NCBI GenBank assembly: GCA_963926925.1
Contig: CAWUZD010000004.1
Span: 1 to 25,161, forward strand
Reading direction: 5' to 3'
DNA length: 25,161 nucleotides
From: Paralactobacillus_A sp963926925
Lineage (GTDB): Bacteria; Bacillota; Bacilli; Lactobacillales; Lactobacillaceae
The first letter of the stretch is position 1, and the number at the start of each line of letters is the position of its first letter. Shown here piece after piece: positions 7,563-15,354 of this stretch. A model generated the notes under the pieces. It did no database searches. It was not told the origin of the DNA and worked only from the letters and a program-made list of their open reading frames with translations. A program made the translations under genes and the position numbers.

Positions 7563-7877
7563 TTAATCAGTATATTTAGATAAGATATTAGCTAATTGAT
7601 CTTTAGTATGATAACCAACTACTGTTTCCATAAGGTTACCATCCTTTTTAATAATCATTGTTGGAATAGCACGAATGTTAAATTCTTCACTAGTTTCAGG
7701 ATTAGCATCAACATCTAACTTAGTAAATTTAACATCGGGCATTTCTTCTGACAAACTATCAATAACAGGACTTTGCATCCGGCATGGACCACACCATGTT
7801 GCCCAAAAGTCGGTTAATACAACACCAGTGCCTGTTTCAGCATTGAAATTTTGATCATTTACTTCTTCAACAGCCAT
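7563..7877 (-). CDS. trxA: Thioredoxin
   Basis: A small cytoplasmic disulfide reductase of 104 residues. The active site is WATWCGPCRM, with redox cysteines C29 and C32, and the cis-proline motif RAIPTM lies further on; both are typical. The start at 7877 (MAVEEVND) is chosen because GAGGAG lies 7-8 nt before it. The ATG at 7892 lies within that ribosome site and would add five non-conserved residues. A well-formed promoter lies in the mutS2-trxA gap and two hairpins follow, so trxA appears to be transcribed mainly on its own, although mutS2-trxA adjacency is common in lactobacilli. Confidence 0.96.
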   Translation of the reverse strand: MAVEEVNDQNFNAETGTGVVLTDFWATWCGPCRMQSPVIDSLSEEMPDVKFTKLDVDANPETSEEFNIRAIPTMIIKKDGNLMETVVGYHTKDQLANILSKYTD

Positions 7878-7908
7878 ATTTTTTCTCCTCATTCATTAAT
7901 TTATTCTT

Positions 7909-7937
7909 AGTATAAGGCATCTACTTACTTTTTACAA
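7909..7937 (-). promoter_or_regulatory. trxA promoter
   Basis: On the minus strand, -35 TTGTAA (7937-7932) and -10 TATACT (7914-7909) are separated by exactly 17 nt. This predicts a start ~25 nt before the trxA ATG. No Spx-type or other regulator site could be established. Confidence 0.6.
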
Positions 7938-7942
7938 GTAAA

Positions 7943-10306
7943 TTACTTAAATTCAACAATCGTTGCGCCAGTACCACCAGCATTAGCAGTAGCGTAATGA
8001 TAACTCTTAACTTGGGAATTACGTTTCAAGTAATTTTGTACGCCTTGCCGAATTGTACCGGTACCCATACCATGAACAATCGTAACGCTATGATAACCCG
8101 CTAATAATGCCGCATCAATGTAGCGATCAAGGTTAGCCATAGCTTCATCATAACGTTGACCACGCAAATCTAACTTCGTTGATACGGTACTTTGTTGATG
8201 AATAGTCGTAATGTGCCGAACTGTTTCCGCTTCTTGTTTCGCAGCAGCAATCTTTTCAATTTCATCATCACTAACATTAATCCGCATAATCCCAGCTTGA
8301 ACTTGCCAGTGATGGGCGTCAATTTGTTTCAACAAAGTTCCTGTATTACCATATTGTAACAATCTTACTTCATCGCCAACGTGAAGTGCATGCTGTTGTT
8401 TAGCCTTCCGTAATACACGATTATTTTGCAAATTATTATCTTCATAATGAAGATTATTCAAAGCAGTCTTAGCTTTAATTAATTGATCTTCCTTAATTTG
8501 CGTATTCTGCTGTTGTTGCAACTTATGCAAGTCGGCAATAATTGCTTCAGCCTTCCGTTGTGCCTTATCAACAATACTATTAGCCTTTTGTTTAGCACGA
8601 TTAAGTTGATCATTACGTTCGTTGTTAAAGTAATCATAAGCTTGTTGCAATTGATCATGCAAACTTTGTGCTTCTGTCAATTGTTGTTGTGCTTGTTGAT
8701 ATTCATTTTCAGCAATCTTACGTTTCTTATCAAGATCAGAAATCATATTATTAAGATCTTGACTTTCATTGTTCATTAATTGTTTAGCTTGTTCAATAAT
8801 ATTATGATCTAAGCCCAAGCGTTTAGAAATATCAAAAGCATTACTACGTCCTGGTACCCCAATCAACAAACGATAAGTTGGTTGTAATGTCATTGAATCA
8901 AATTCAACGCTAGCATTAATGGTCTGTGGCGTATTATACGCATATGCTTTTAATTCTGGATAGTGTGTTGTTGCCACTGCATAAGCACCAATTGCGCCAA
9001 CCGCATTCAAAATAGCAATTGCTAATGCTGCTCCTTCTTGCGGATCAGTTCCTGCGCCAAGTTCATCAAATAATACTAAGCTATTTTTATCAATATGCTT
9101 AAGAATCGCAGTAATATTTTCCATATGAGCAGAAAAAGTACTCAAATTCTGTTCAATTGATTGTTCATCCCCAATATCAGCAAAGATATGGTCAAAGACG
9201 GCTACTTGACTATCTTCACGAGCCGGAATAAACAAACCAGATTGTGCCATTACTTCAACCAAGCCTAATGTCTTTAAAGTAATTGTCTTACCACCAGTAT
9301 TCGGACCAGTAATAATAATTGCTTGGAAATCTTTACCAATGTGAATATCATTTTTTACAACTTTATCTAATGGAATTAATGGATGCCATGTTTGTTGTAA
9401 ATCAATGTAATTATTAGCATTAATGTGTGGTTCAGTCGCATGCAAGTCATGCGCATACCGTGCCTTTGCATTAATAAAATCAAACTTACCTAGTAAGTCC
9501 ATATCTAAGGCAATATCAGTTTGTGATGGTGCTACTTCAGCTGTTAATTCACTAAGAATACGTGCAATTTCATTCTTTTCTTCAAGTTGTTGTTGCCGCA
9601 ACCGGTTATTCAATTCAACAACAGCCTGTGGTTCAATAAATAAGGTTTGCCCACTAGCGCTTTGGTCATGAATAACCCCACCAAAATTACCACGATATTC
9701 GGCTTTAACCGGAATAACATAACGATCATCACGAATAGTGATAATTGGATTACTTAAGTATTTTGACATGCCGCCATGAATATAATCATTCATTTTATTA
9801 CGAATTTGGGCTTCAATACTTTGTAAACCATGACGTAATGCCTTTAACTTATCTGATGCTTCATCATTAACACTACCATCATCAGCCAAAGCAACACGTA
9901 ACTTACGTGACAAAACTGGTAATTCAACCAATTCATCACTTAATTGATAAAGCCGCCGTAATGCTACTTCATCATCATTAAGATTGTTAAAGAACTTCAC
10001 AACTTCACTAACAGTTCGTAAAACACGACCAATTTGCGCTAATTCTAAACCATTCAATTCAGCGCCAATTGCTAAACGTTTTAGTTGCATCTGAATATCA
10101 GCTAGTTGGGCAACAGGAATACCACCTTTAAGGCGCAAAATATCTGCACCATCTTTAGTTTCATCAATCCATTGTTGCACTTCGGCAACATCACTACTTG
10201 GTTTAAGTTTATCAAGTAATTGTTTACCAGTTACTGTGTTTAAGTATTCACTAATTTGTTGTTTAACTTTATCGTATTCTAATGTTTTTAAAATATTTTG
10301 TACCAT
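7943..10306 (-). CDS. mutS2: MutS2: ribosome-rescue/DNA-processing ATPase with Smr domain
   Basis: MutS2 lacks a mismatch-recognition domain. In Bacillus it acts on collided ribosomes; in other bacteria it has been linked to suppression of recombination. With the start at 10306 (MVQNILKTLEYDKV) it is 787 residues, the usual length. Landmarks: Walker A GPNTGGKT (334-341), the STFSAHMENI block (~389-398), Walker B LVLFDELGAG (410-419), a long Gln-rich coiled coil (~505-600), a small barrel-like segment, and a C-terminal Smr domain from ~710 with LDLRGQ and HGMGTG. The frame is open upstream to 10345, but that extension would translate a terminator hairpin and does not resemble MutS2. AGGAAT ~11 nt before 10306 serves as a ribosome site. 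Confidence 0.95.
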   Translation of the reverse strand: MVQNILKTLEYDKVKQQISEYLNTVTGKQLLDKLKPSSDVAEVQQWIDETKDGADILRLKGGIPVAQLADIQMQLKRLAIGAELNGLELAQIGRVLRTVSEVVKFFNNLNDDEVALRRLYQLSDELVELPVLSRKLRVALADDGSVNDEASDKLKALRHGLQSIEAQIRNKMNDYIHGGMSKYLSNPIITIRDDRYVIPVKAEYRGNFGGVIHDQSASGQTLFIEPQAVVELNNRLRQQQLEEKNEIARILSELTAEVAPSQTDIALDMDLLGKFDFINAKARYAHDLHATEPHINANNYIDLQQTWHPLIPLDKVVKNDIHIGKDFQAIIITGPNTGGKTITLKTLGLVEVMAQSGLFIPAREDSQVAVFDHIFADIGDEQSIEQNLSTFSAHMENITAILKHIDKNSLVLFDELGAGTDPQEGAALAIAILNAVGAIGAYAVATTHYPELKAYAYNTPQTINASVEFDSMTLQPTYRLLIGVPGRSNAFDISKRLGLDHNIIEQAKQLMNNESQDLNNMISDLDKKRKIAENEYQQAQQQLTEAQSLHDQLQQAYDYFNNERNDQLNRAKQKANSIVDKAQRKAEAIIADLHKLQQQQNTQIKEDQLIKAKTALNNLHYEDNNLQNNRVLRKAKQQHALHVGDEVRLLQYGNTGTLLKQIDAHHWQVQAGIMRINVSDDEIEKIAAAKQEAETVRHITTIHQQSTVSTKLDLRGQRYDEAMANLDRYIDAALLAGYHSVTIVHGMGTGTIRQGVQNYLKRNSQVKSYHYATANAGGTGATIVEFK

Positions 10307-10324
10307 TACTTTTTTATTCCTCAT

Positions 10325-10350
10325 AAAAAAAGAGCTGTTATTCACAGCCC
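10325..10350 (-). terminator. Intrinsic terminator between cvpA and mutS2
   Basis: A 7-bp GC-containing stem (arms 10344-10350 and 10332-10338, one G-U pair, loop GAATA) is followed on the minus strand by seven T (10331-10325). It starts 7 nt after the cvpA stop and lies only 19 nt before the mutS2 start, leaving no room for a separate promoter. Confidence 0.75.
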
Positions 10351-10356
10351 AAATAG

Positions 10357-10908
10357 TTATTTCAAAATACTATCAATCCACCATTGATGAACATGTGAAC
10401 TAAAAAATGGCGTATACTTTACCATCAAAACACTCAATGGTGAATGTGCTAATTGTTCTTGAAGCCCATTGATTGGAATCAATGCTAATAAGTATATTAT
10501 AAAAAATAAACCAATATATGTAACAATTAATCCTAAAATGCCACCGGCAATCTTATTAAAAGGTTGACGAATTTCTAAATATGTTAATTGATGAGCAAAA
10601 ATCATTATAAATCTAACTACTAACCAACCTACAAATAAGACAAATAAGAAAGAAAAACCAGCATAAAATGACTTATCCAATGTTAACCCTGCTGACAAAT
10701 TAAAGAAAGCAAATTTACTATTCAAAATTGCTGATGGATAAGGCACAATTAATTGAAACTTTGGCCATAAACCTGCATATGTTGCTACTGCAATAATTAA
10801 AACTAATGCATATGCAATTGTATATGCTAATTCTAAAATAATGCCACGACGACTACCAACATAAAAGCCATACGCTAATATAAGTAAAATTACAATTGAT
10901 AATAACAT
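10357..10908 (-). CDS. cvpA: CvpA family membrane protein
   Basis: A 183-residue integral membrane protein with about four hydrophobic segments (~2-20, 28-46, 80-108, 123-145) and the CvpA-type early motif GFYVGSRRGI (14-23). CvpA was named for colicin V production in E. coli, and its role in Gram-positives is not settled. It lies 32 nt after zapA and before mutS2, the standard zapA-cvpA-mutS2 order of Firmicutes. It is probably cotranscribed with zapA, and a terminator immediately follows it. A GGGTGAG ribosome site precedes the ATG. Confidence 0.88.
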   Translation of the reverse strand: MLLSIVILLILAYGFYVGSRRGIILELAYTIAYALVLIIAVATYAGLWPKFQLIVPYPSAILNSKFAFFNLSAGLTLDKSFYAGFSFLFVLFVGWLVVRFIMIFAHQLTYLEIRQPFNKIAGGILGLIVTYIGLFFIIYLLALIPINGLQEQLAHSPLSVLMVKYTPFFSSHVHQWWIDSILK

Positions 10909-10940
10909 TTACTCACCCACTATATTTTTATGCAGTAAAT

Positions 10941-11174
10941 TTACTGTTCTTTTTGTTGATCTTCACACATTTTTAATTTGTCAGAAACAGCATTAAAGGC
11001 TACTAAAATAGCAGCATCTTCCGCCGAAATTTGTGGTGATAATTTTTTTATTTGTGCTAATTCATTATTAACAATTTGCGTAACGGCCGCCATGCGTTCA
11101 TCAGAACCAGGACCAATAATAACATATTGTTTATTATTAATAGTCGCTTTATAACGACGTGCATTTGCTGACAT
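10941..11174 (-). CDS. zapA: Cell division protein ZapA
   Basis: A 77-residue ZapA homologue. ZapA dimers bundle FtsZ protofilaments and stabilise the Z ring at midcell. The N-terminal globular part shows the family pattern (YKATINNKQYVIIGPGSDERM, residues ~8-28, like the IxGxxYxI...EE/DER motif), followed by the helical dimerisation segment with AILVAFNAVSDKL (~55-67). A GGAGAG ribosome site precedes the ATG at 11174, and a separate promoter is visible upstream. Short but full-length for Gram-positive ZapA. Confidence 0.88.
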   Translation of the reverse strand: MSANARRYKATINNKQYVIIGPGSDERMAAVTQIVNNELAQIKKLSPQISAEDAAILVAFNAVSDKLKMCEDQQKEQ

Positions 11175-11204
11175 ATAATCTCTCCATAAAAATTACTGTT
11201 GCTT

Positions 11205-11234
11205 ATTTTATCATTAAAACATCAAAAAATTCAA
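11205..11234 (-). promoter_or_regulatory. zapA-cvpA promoter
   Basis: On the minus strand, -35 TTGAAT (11234-11229) and -10 TAAAAT (11210-11205) are 18 nt apart. It lies directly after the yrzB terminator and about 30 nt before the zapA ATG. Confidence 0.55.
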
Positions 11235-11235
11235 T

Positions 11236-11280
11236 AAGATAAAAAATAAGACGACTACTCGTCGTCTTATCTTTTATCTT
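11236..11280 (-). terminator. Terminator of the ireB-ruvX-yrzB operon
   Basis: A long hairpin of 20 paired positions with one mismatch: core arms 11261-11270 and 11246-11255 (ATAAGACGAC on the plus strand), extending outward through A/T pairs to 11236 and 11280, with a 5-nt loop. The minus-strand T run falls inside the distal arm. It begins 3 nt after the yrzB stop. Confidence 0.8.
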
Positions 11281-11283
11281 TCT

Positions 11284-11604
11284 TTATTTCTTATTGATGT
11301 TATCGTCATTTAAGAAAGTATTTAAAACTTCTTCAACCATGTTCCATTCATCATCGTCTTCAATCGGATACAAGTCGCCAGAAGCGGTTGCGCCATTATC
11401 ATCTGACTTGAATGAAAATGCTTGAATATCTACTTCTTCATCTTCAGCTGCACCGGCAGGGTATAACAATACATATGATTTACCATAATCTTCAGAATCA
11501 AAAGTAAACAAAACATTATATAATTCTTCATTACCTTGGTCATCAACTAAAGTAATTTGGGAATTTTCATCAAATGCTTTATTTTGTTTATCTTCTTTTG
11601 CCAT
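11284..11604 (-). CDS. yrzB: YrzB family protein (DUF1292)
   Basis: A 106-residue acidic cytoplasmic protein of the DUF1292/YrzB family. It shows the family pattern of an early ITLVDDQGNEELYNVLFTF (~17-35), a SYVLLYPA block and an acidic C-terminus ending in EWNMVEEVLNTFL. No biochemical role is established. The start at 11604 (MAKEDKQ) is chosen because GGAG sits 9 nt upstream; the longer frame to 11619 lacks a ribosome site. It is third in the conserved ireB-ruvX-yrzB order, 20 nt after ruvX, and is followed by a strong terminator. Confidence 0.9.
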   Translation of the reverse strand: MAKEDKQNKAFDENSQITLVDDQGNEELYNVLFTFDSEDYGKSYVLLYPAGAAEDEEVDIQAFSFKSDDNGATASGDLYPIEDDDEWNMVEEVLNTFLNDDNINKK

Positions 11605-11624
11605 AAAGCTACACTCCATTCTTA

Positions 11625-12062
11625 TTAACTTTGCTTGGTTAATTTACCATGTGCATCAAGATAATTTTGCAAAATAAGTACGGCAGCTAATTTATCGATT
11701 ACTTTTTTGCGTTTCTTCCGTGAAGTATCGGCTTGTTCAACCAGCATCCGGGTTGCTTCAACAGTTGTTAAACGTTCATCAATAAAATCAACTGGTAAAT
11801 GAAAACGTTCAGTTAGCATCTTACCATAAGCTTGTGATTTTTCGACACGTGGTCCAAGAGTATTATTCATATTTTTAGGTAAGCCAAGGACAAAACCGGT
11901 TACTTCATATTCTTTTACTAATTGGGCAATCCGGTCTAATCCATATTCTTCCTTATCTTCATTAATATGGACAATTTCAACACCCTGTGCTGTCCATCCT
12001 AATAAATCACTTACGGCTACCCCAACAGTCCGGGAGCCAACATCCAATCCCATTAATCGCAT
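11625..12062 (-). CDS. ruvX: RuvX/YqgF family RNase H-fold protein (putative pre-16S rRNA nuclease)
   Basis: A 145-residue RNase H-fold protein. YqgF trims the 5' end of 16S rRNA precursor in E. coli, and the family is also called a Holliday junction resolvase homologue. Family motifs: GLDVGSRTVGVAVSD (5-19, first acidic residue D7), FVLGLPKNMN (~57-66), DERLTTVEA (~95-103) and the C-terminal IDKLAAVLILQNYLD with the final acidic residue. It starts 2 nt after the ireB stop, implying coupled translation, and is 20 nt ahead of yrzB. Confidence 0.93.
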   Translation of the reverse strand: MRLMGLDVGSRTVGVAVSDLLGWTAQGVEIVHINEDKEEYGLDRIAQLVKEYEVTGFVLGLPKNMNNTLGPRVEKSQAYGKMLTERFHLPVDFIDERLTTVEATRMLVEQADTSRKKRKKVIDKLAAVLILQNYLDAHGKLTKQS

Positions 12063-12064
12063 AC

Positions 12065-12322
12065 TTATTTTTCCTGATTCAAATAGTGACGCACTAATTC
12101 TTCAATTATTTCATCACGTTCATGTTTTCTAATTAAGTTACGGGCATCATCGTAACGTGGGATATAAGCTGGATCACCTGATAATAAATAACCAACAATT
12201 TGGTTAATTGGATTATAACCTTTTTCTTCTAATGCTTGGTAAACTTTTTCTAAAGTTTCATGAACATCATTTTCTTTGTTATTGTTAAAATCAAAGTGAA
12301 CTGTTTCATCTAAACTACGCAT
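12065..12322 (-). CDS. ireB: IreB family regulatory protein (DUF965)
   Basis: An 85-residue member of the IreB/YrzL family. In Enterococcus faecalis, IreB is phosphorylated by the PASTA-domain kinase IreK and reduces cephalosporin resistance. The very conserved core is present: EKGYNPINQIVGYLLSGDPA (33-52), then YIPRYDDARNLIRKHERDE. The N-terminus reads MRSLDETVHF: the threonine at position 7 is kept, while position 4 is leucine. It has a strong AAGGTGGGG ribosome site and its own promoter, and it is first in the ireB-ruvX-yrzB unit downstream of alaS. Confidence 0.93.
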   Translation of the reverse strand: MRSLDETVHFDFNNNKENDVHETLEKVYQALEEKGYNPINQIVGYLLSGDPAYIPRYDDARNLIRKHERDEIIEELVRHYLNQEK

Positions 12323-12369
12323 AAGATATCCCCACCTTATTAATCAATAATCATTCACTTACTAACTTA

Positions 12370-12398
12370 ATTATAGTGTATTTTAACGTGTTTTTAAC
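12370..12398 (-). promoter_or_regulatory. ireB operon promoter
   Basis: On the minus strand, a perfect -10 TATAAT (12375-12370) lies 17 nt from a weak -35 GTTAAA (12398-12393). It lies in the alaS-ireB gap, which shows no clear alaS terminator, so readthrough from alaS may add to this promoter. The word TTTTAACGT occurs twice in the same gap. Confidence 0.5.
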
Positions 12399-12413
12399 GT
12401 TTTTTCCACAATT

Positions 12414-15056
12414 TTATTGTTGTTTTAACCATTCTTTAGCAGCTTGAAGTGCTTGTGGTAAACCTGCTGGATTCTTACCACCGGCTTGTGCTAATGTTGG
12501 ACGACCACCGCCGCCACCAGCAATATGACCAGCAATTGCTTTAATCAAGTCAACAGCTTTAATGCCACGTTTGACAGCATCATCACTGACAGCAACGATT
12601 AAGTTTGCCTTATCATCGTTAGCAGCACCAAGTACCAAGATGTCAGATACTTGTTTAGTCTTCCATTGGTCAGCTAATTGCCGTAATTCCTTCATGCTTT
12701 CAACTTTAACTTGTGCAGCAACTAACTTAAAGTCATTAATTTCTTGAACTTCATCAAAAATATGACTTGCTTGTTGACTAGCTAACTTAGCTTGTAAAGC
12801 ACTATTCATCTTTTGTGCATCATGCAATTGGGCTTGCAATTGGGTTACTTTTTGTGGTACTTCATCTAACTTCGTTGCTTTTAAGTTAGTTGAAACTTGT
12901 GATAACAATTGTTGTTGTTTATCCAAGAATTCATATGCACCTTCTGAAGTTACTGCTTCAATCCGCCGTACACCAGCACCAACACCAGTTTCACTCACAA
13001 TCTTAAAGATACCGATGTCAGCAGTGTTTTTAACGTGCGTACCACCACAGAATTCAGAGTTAAAGTCACCAATTTGAACAACACGCACGCGATCACCATA
13101 TTTTTCAGAGAACATGGCAATGGCACCCATCTTTTTAGCTGTTTCAATATCAGTTTCAACTGTTTTAACAGGAATAGCTTTCCAAATTTGTTCATTAACC
13201 ATCAATTCAACTTGTTTAAGTTGTTCTGGTGTTACTTGACCAAAGTTAGTAAAGTCAAACCGCAAATAATCAGGTTCTACTAATGAACCAGCTTGATGAG
13301 TATGTTCACCCAAAACATTCCGTAATGATTGATCAAGTAAGTGTGTAGCTGTATGGTTACGCATAATCTTGTGCCGATATTGTGCATCAACACTTAATGT
13401 GTAGTGATCACCTTTACGTAATGTGCCTAAAACTTCCACAGTGTGTAAGTTTTGACCATTAGGTGCATGTTGCACATCAAGCACACGACCAACAAGTTGA
13501 TCATCACTATTCTTAATAGTACCAATATCAGCTACTTGACCACCCATTTCAGCATAGAATGGTGTTTTGTCAAAAACGACTAATGCCTTACCATCAGTTG
13601 CTTGATCTTGAAGTTTATTATCAACAATCAAGTCAATTAATTCAGCATCATTAGTAGTTAATTCAGTATAACCAGTAAAGATACTCTTATCTTTCAAATC
13701 AAGTAATAACTTGTTTTGTGAACCCATTGATTGTTCATCAGAACGAGCATTACGAGCACGTTGCCGTTGCTTTTCCATTTCGGCTTTGAAACCATCCATA
13801 TCAACACTTAAGCCTTCATCTTGAGCAGTTTCATTAGTTAATTCAACTGGGAAGCCATAAGTATCGAATAACTTGAAGGCATCACTACCACTAATTACCT
13901 TTTTACCAGCTTCTTTAGTCTTAGCGATGGTTTGATCAAGTAAAGTCATGCCGTCACTTAAAGTTACATCAAAACGTTCTTCTTCTGATTTAATGACTTT
14001 TTCAATGTAATCTTTTTGTTCTAAGACACTTGGATAGTAACTTTCCATAATACGACCAACAATTGGTACTAATTTATATAAGAAACTACCATCAATACCT
14101 AATTTACGGCCATTTAATGCTGCCCGCCGGATTAACCGTCGTAAAACATATCCACGGCCTTCATTACCTGGCAAAGCACCATCACCGATTGCAAAAGTTA
14201 CTGTACGCGCATGGTCAGCAATAATCTTAAATGAAACATCATTATTTTCATCAGTGCCATACTTCTTACCACTTAGGCGTTCAGTTTCTTCAATGATAGG
14301 CATAAATAAATCAGTTTCAAAGTTAGTTGGTGCATCTTGAATAATTGAAACTAATCTTTCTAAGCCCATTCCAGTATCAATGTTTTTATGTGGTTGTTCA
14401 ACATAACGACCATCTGGTAAATGGTTATATTCAGAGAAGACAATATTCCAAATTTCAAGGTAACGTTCATTTTCGCCACCAGGATAGTTTTCAGGATCAT
14501 CTTCAGGAACATTATTATACTTTTGACCACGATCATAGAAAATTTCTGAGTCAGGACCACATGGACCGCCACCAATATCCCAGAAATTATCATCTGTTAA
14601 TACGATATGATCCTTTGGTAAACCAATTACTTCATGCCAAATCCGATATGTTTCCTTATCCTTTGGGAAAACAGTAACATACAAACGTTTTGGATCTAAT
14701 GCTAACCACTTTGGACTTGTTAAGAATTCCCAAGCCCAAGGAATAACTTCATTCTTAAAGTAATCACCAACTGAAAAGTTACCTAACATTTCAAAGAATG
14801 TTAAATGACGAGCAGTTTTACCAACATTTTCAATATCATTAGTACGAATACTCTTTTGAGCATTAGTAATTCGTGGGTTTTTAGGTACAACTGTGCCATC
14901 AAAATACTTCTTTAAAGTTGCAACCCCAGAATTAATCCATAATAAAGTTGGGTCGTTAACAGGAATCAATGATGCACTAGGTTCAACATCATGACCTTTT
15001 TCTTTAAAGAAATCTAAAAACATTTGGCGAATTTGACCACTTGTTAAATCTTTCAT
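12414..15056 (-). CDS. alaS: Alanine--tRNA ligase
   Basis: Charges tRNA-Ala in the cytoplasm. The 880 residues match the family. The N-terminal class II catalytic domain begins MKDLTSGQIRQMFLDFF and contains NPRITNAQKSIRTND and FFEMLGNFSVGDYF. The editing domain carries NHTATHLLDQ (first HxxxH metal site) and CGGTHVKNTADIG. The C-terminal oligomerisation/C-Ala region ends with the glycine run IAGGGGGRPTLAQAGGKNP. It is preceded by a T-box leader, so expression should rise when tRNA-Ala is uncharged. The ribosome site ACGGGGT lies just before the ATG. It is intact throughout. Confidence 0.98.
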   Translation of the reverse strand: MKDLTSGQIRQMFLDFFKEKGHDVEPSASLIPVNDPTLLWINSGVATLKKYFDGTVVPKNPRITNAQKSIRTNDIENVGKTARHLTFFEMLGNFSVGDYFKNEVIPWAWEFLTSPKWLALDPKRLYVTVFPKDKETYRIWHEVIGLPKDHIVLTDDNFWDIGGGPCGPDSEIFYDRGQKYNNVPEDDPENYPGGENERYLEIWNIVFSEYNHLPDGRYVEQPHKNIDTGMGLERLVSIIQDAPTNFETDLFMPIIEETERLSGKKYGTDENNDVSFKIIADHARTVTFAIGDGALPGNEGRGYVLRRLIRRAALNGRKLGIDGSFLYKLVPIVGRIMESYYPSVLEQKDYIEKVIKSEEERFDVTLSDGMTLLDQTIAKTKEAGKKVISGSDAFKLFDTYGFPVELTNETAQDEGLSVDMDGFKAEMEKQRQRARNARSDEQSMGSQNKLLLDLKDKSIFTGYTELTTNDAELIDLIVDNKLQDQATDGKALVVFDKTPFYAEMGGQVADIGTIKNSDDQLVGRVLDVQHAPNGQNLHTVEVLGTLRKGDHYTLSVDAQYRHKIMRNHTATHLLDQSLRNVLGEHTHQAGSLVEPDYLRFDFTNFGQVTPEQLKQVELMVNEQIWKAIPVKTVETDIETAKKMGAIAMFSEKYGDRVRVVQIGDFNSEFCGGTHVKNTADIGIFKIVSETGVGAGVRRIEAVTSEGAYEFLDKQQQLLSQVSTNLKATKLDEVPQKVTQLQAQLHDAQKMNSALQAKLASQQASHIFDEVQEINDFKLVAAQVKVESMKELRQLADQWKTKQVSDILVLGAANDDKANLIVAVSDDAVKRGIKAVDLIKAIAGHIAGGGGGRPTLAQAGGKNPAGLPQALQAAKEWLKQQ

Positions 15057-15090
15057 GTTTTTACCCCGTAATTAATTAATAAAATTAAGT

Positions 15091-15282
15091 AAAAAACACC
15101 GTTGCTTATTCAAGGACGCTCCACGGGCGCGGTACCACCTTGATTGCAACGATGTTTATCGTTTACCACTTTAAAATATTTATTCACGTTACTTATTAGG
15201 GAGCACTACTTAGCTTTAAATGGTTTGTTCTCATCAAGTAAAACCTCGCTGTATTTTAAATAACTAAATAGCATATCCTAAT
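15091..15282 (-). promoter_or_regulatory. T-box riboswitch (tRNA-Ala) in the alaS leader
   Basis: Reading the minus strand, the T-box consensus AAGGTGGTACCGCG is at 15141-15128. A terminator stem pairs CATCGTTGC (15155-15147) with GCAACGGTG further on, followed by TTTTTT (15096-15091). Stem I is closed by ATTAGG (15282-15277) with CCTAAT (15200-15195), and CTATTTAG with CTAAGTAG. Between these, on the 3' side of the internal loop, lies TGCTC, so the specifier codon is GCU (Ala) at 15204-15202, agreeing with the downstream gene. Uncharged tRNA-Ala should pair here and with the antiterminator bulge to allow readthrough. Secondary structure was worked out by hand. Confidence 0.93.
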
Positions 15283-15288
15283 ATTCTA

Positions 15289-15294
15289 ATTATA
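15289..15294 (-). promoter_or_regulatory. -10 element of the alaS T-box promoter
   Basis: TATAAT on the minus strand places the transcript start at about 15282, exactly where Stem I begins. I see no convincing -35 sequence at the right distance. Confidence 0.5.
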
Positions 15295-15354
15295 AACAAC
15301 TGTTCTAAGTTTATCATTTAGTTTTTAATAACGCTAGTCTTATTTTAGATTTAT

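Noticed and set aside
8480..8720. CAA/TTG-rich stretch in mutS2 that looks like a simple repeat
   Set aside because: It encodes the Gln-rich coiled coil normal for MutS2, with no regular repeat unit at the DNA level.
10307..10345. Longer MutS2 start (MNNSSFFMRNKKV...)
   Set aside because: The extension overlaps a terminator hairpin and its T tract, and it does not resemble MutS2 N-termini, which begin at ILKTLEYDKV-type sequence.
12388..12410. Two copies of TTTTAACGT after alaS as a possible operator or terminator
   Set aside because: The direct repeat is only 9 bp in A/T-rich DNA and forms no hairpin; recorded only as a note in the ireB promoter entry.
13035..13283. Open frames on the opposite strand of alaS, and similar ones opposite mutS2, cshB, tgt, queA and mutL
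   Set aside because: They mirror strongly conserved genes, lack ribosome sites and encode no recognisable domains.
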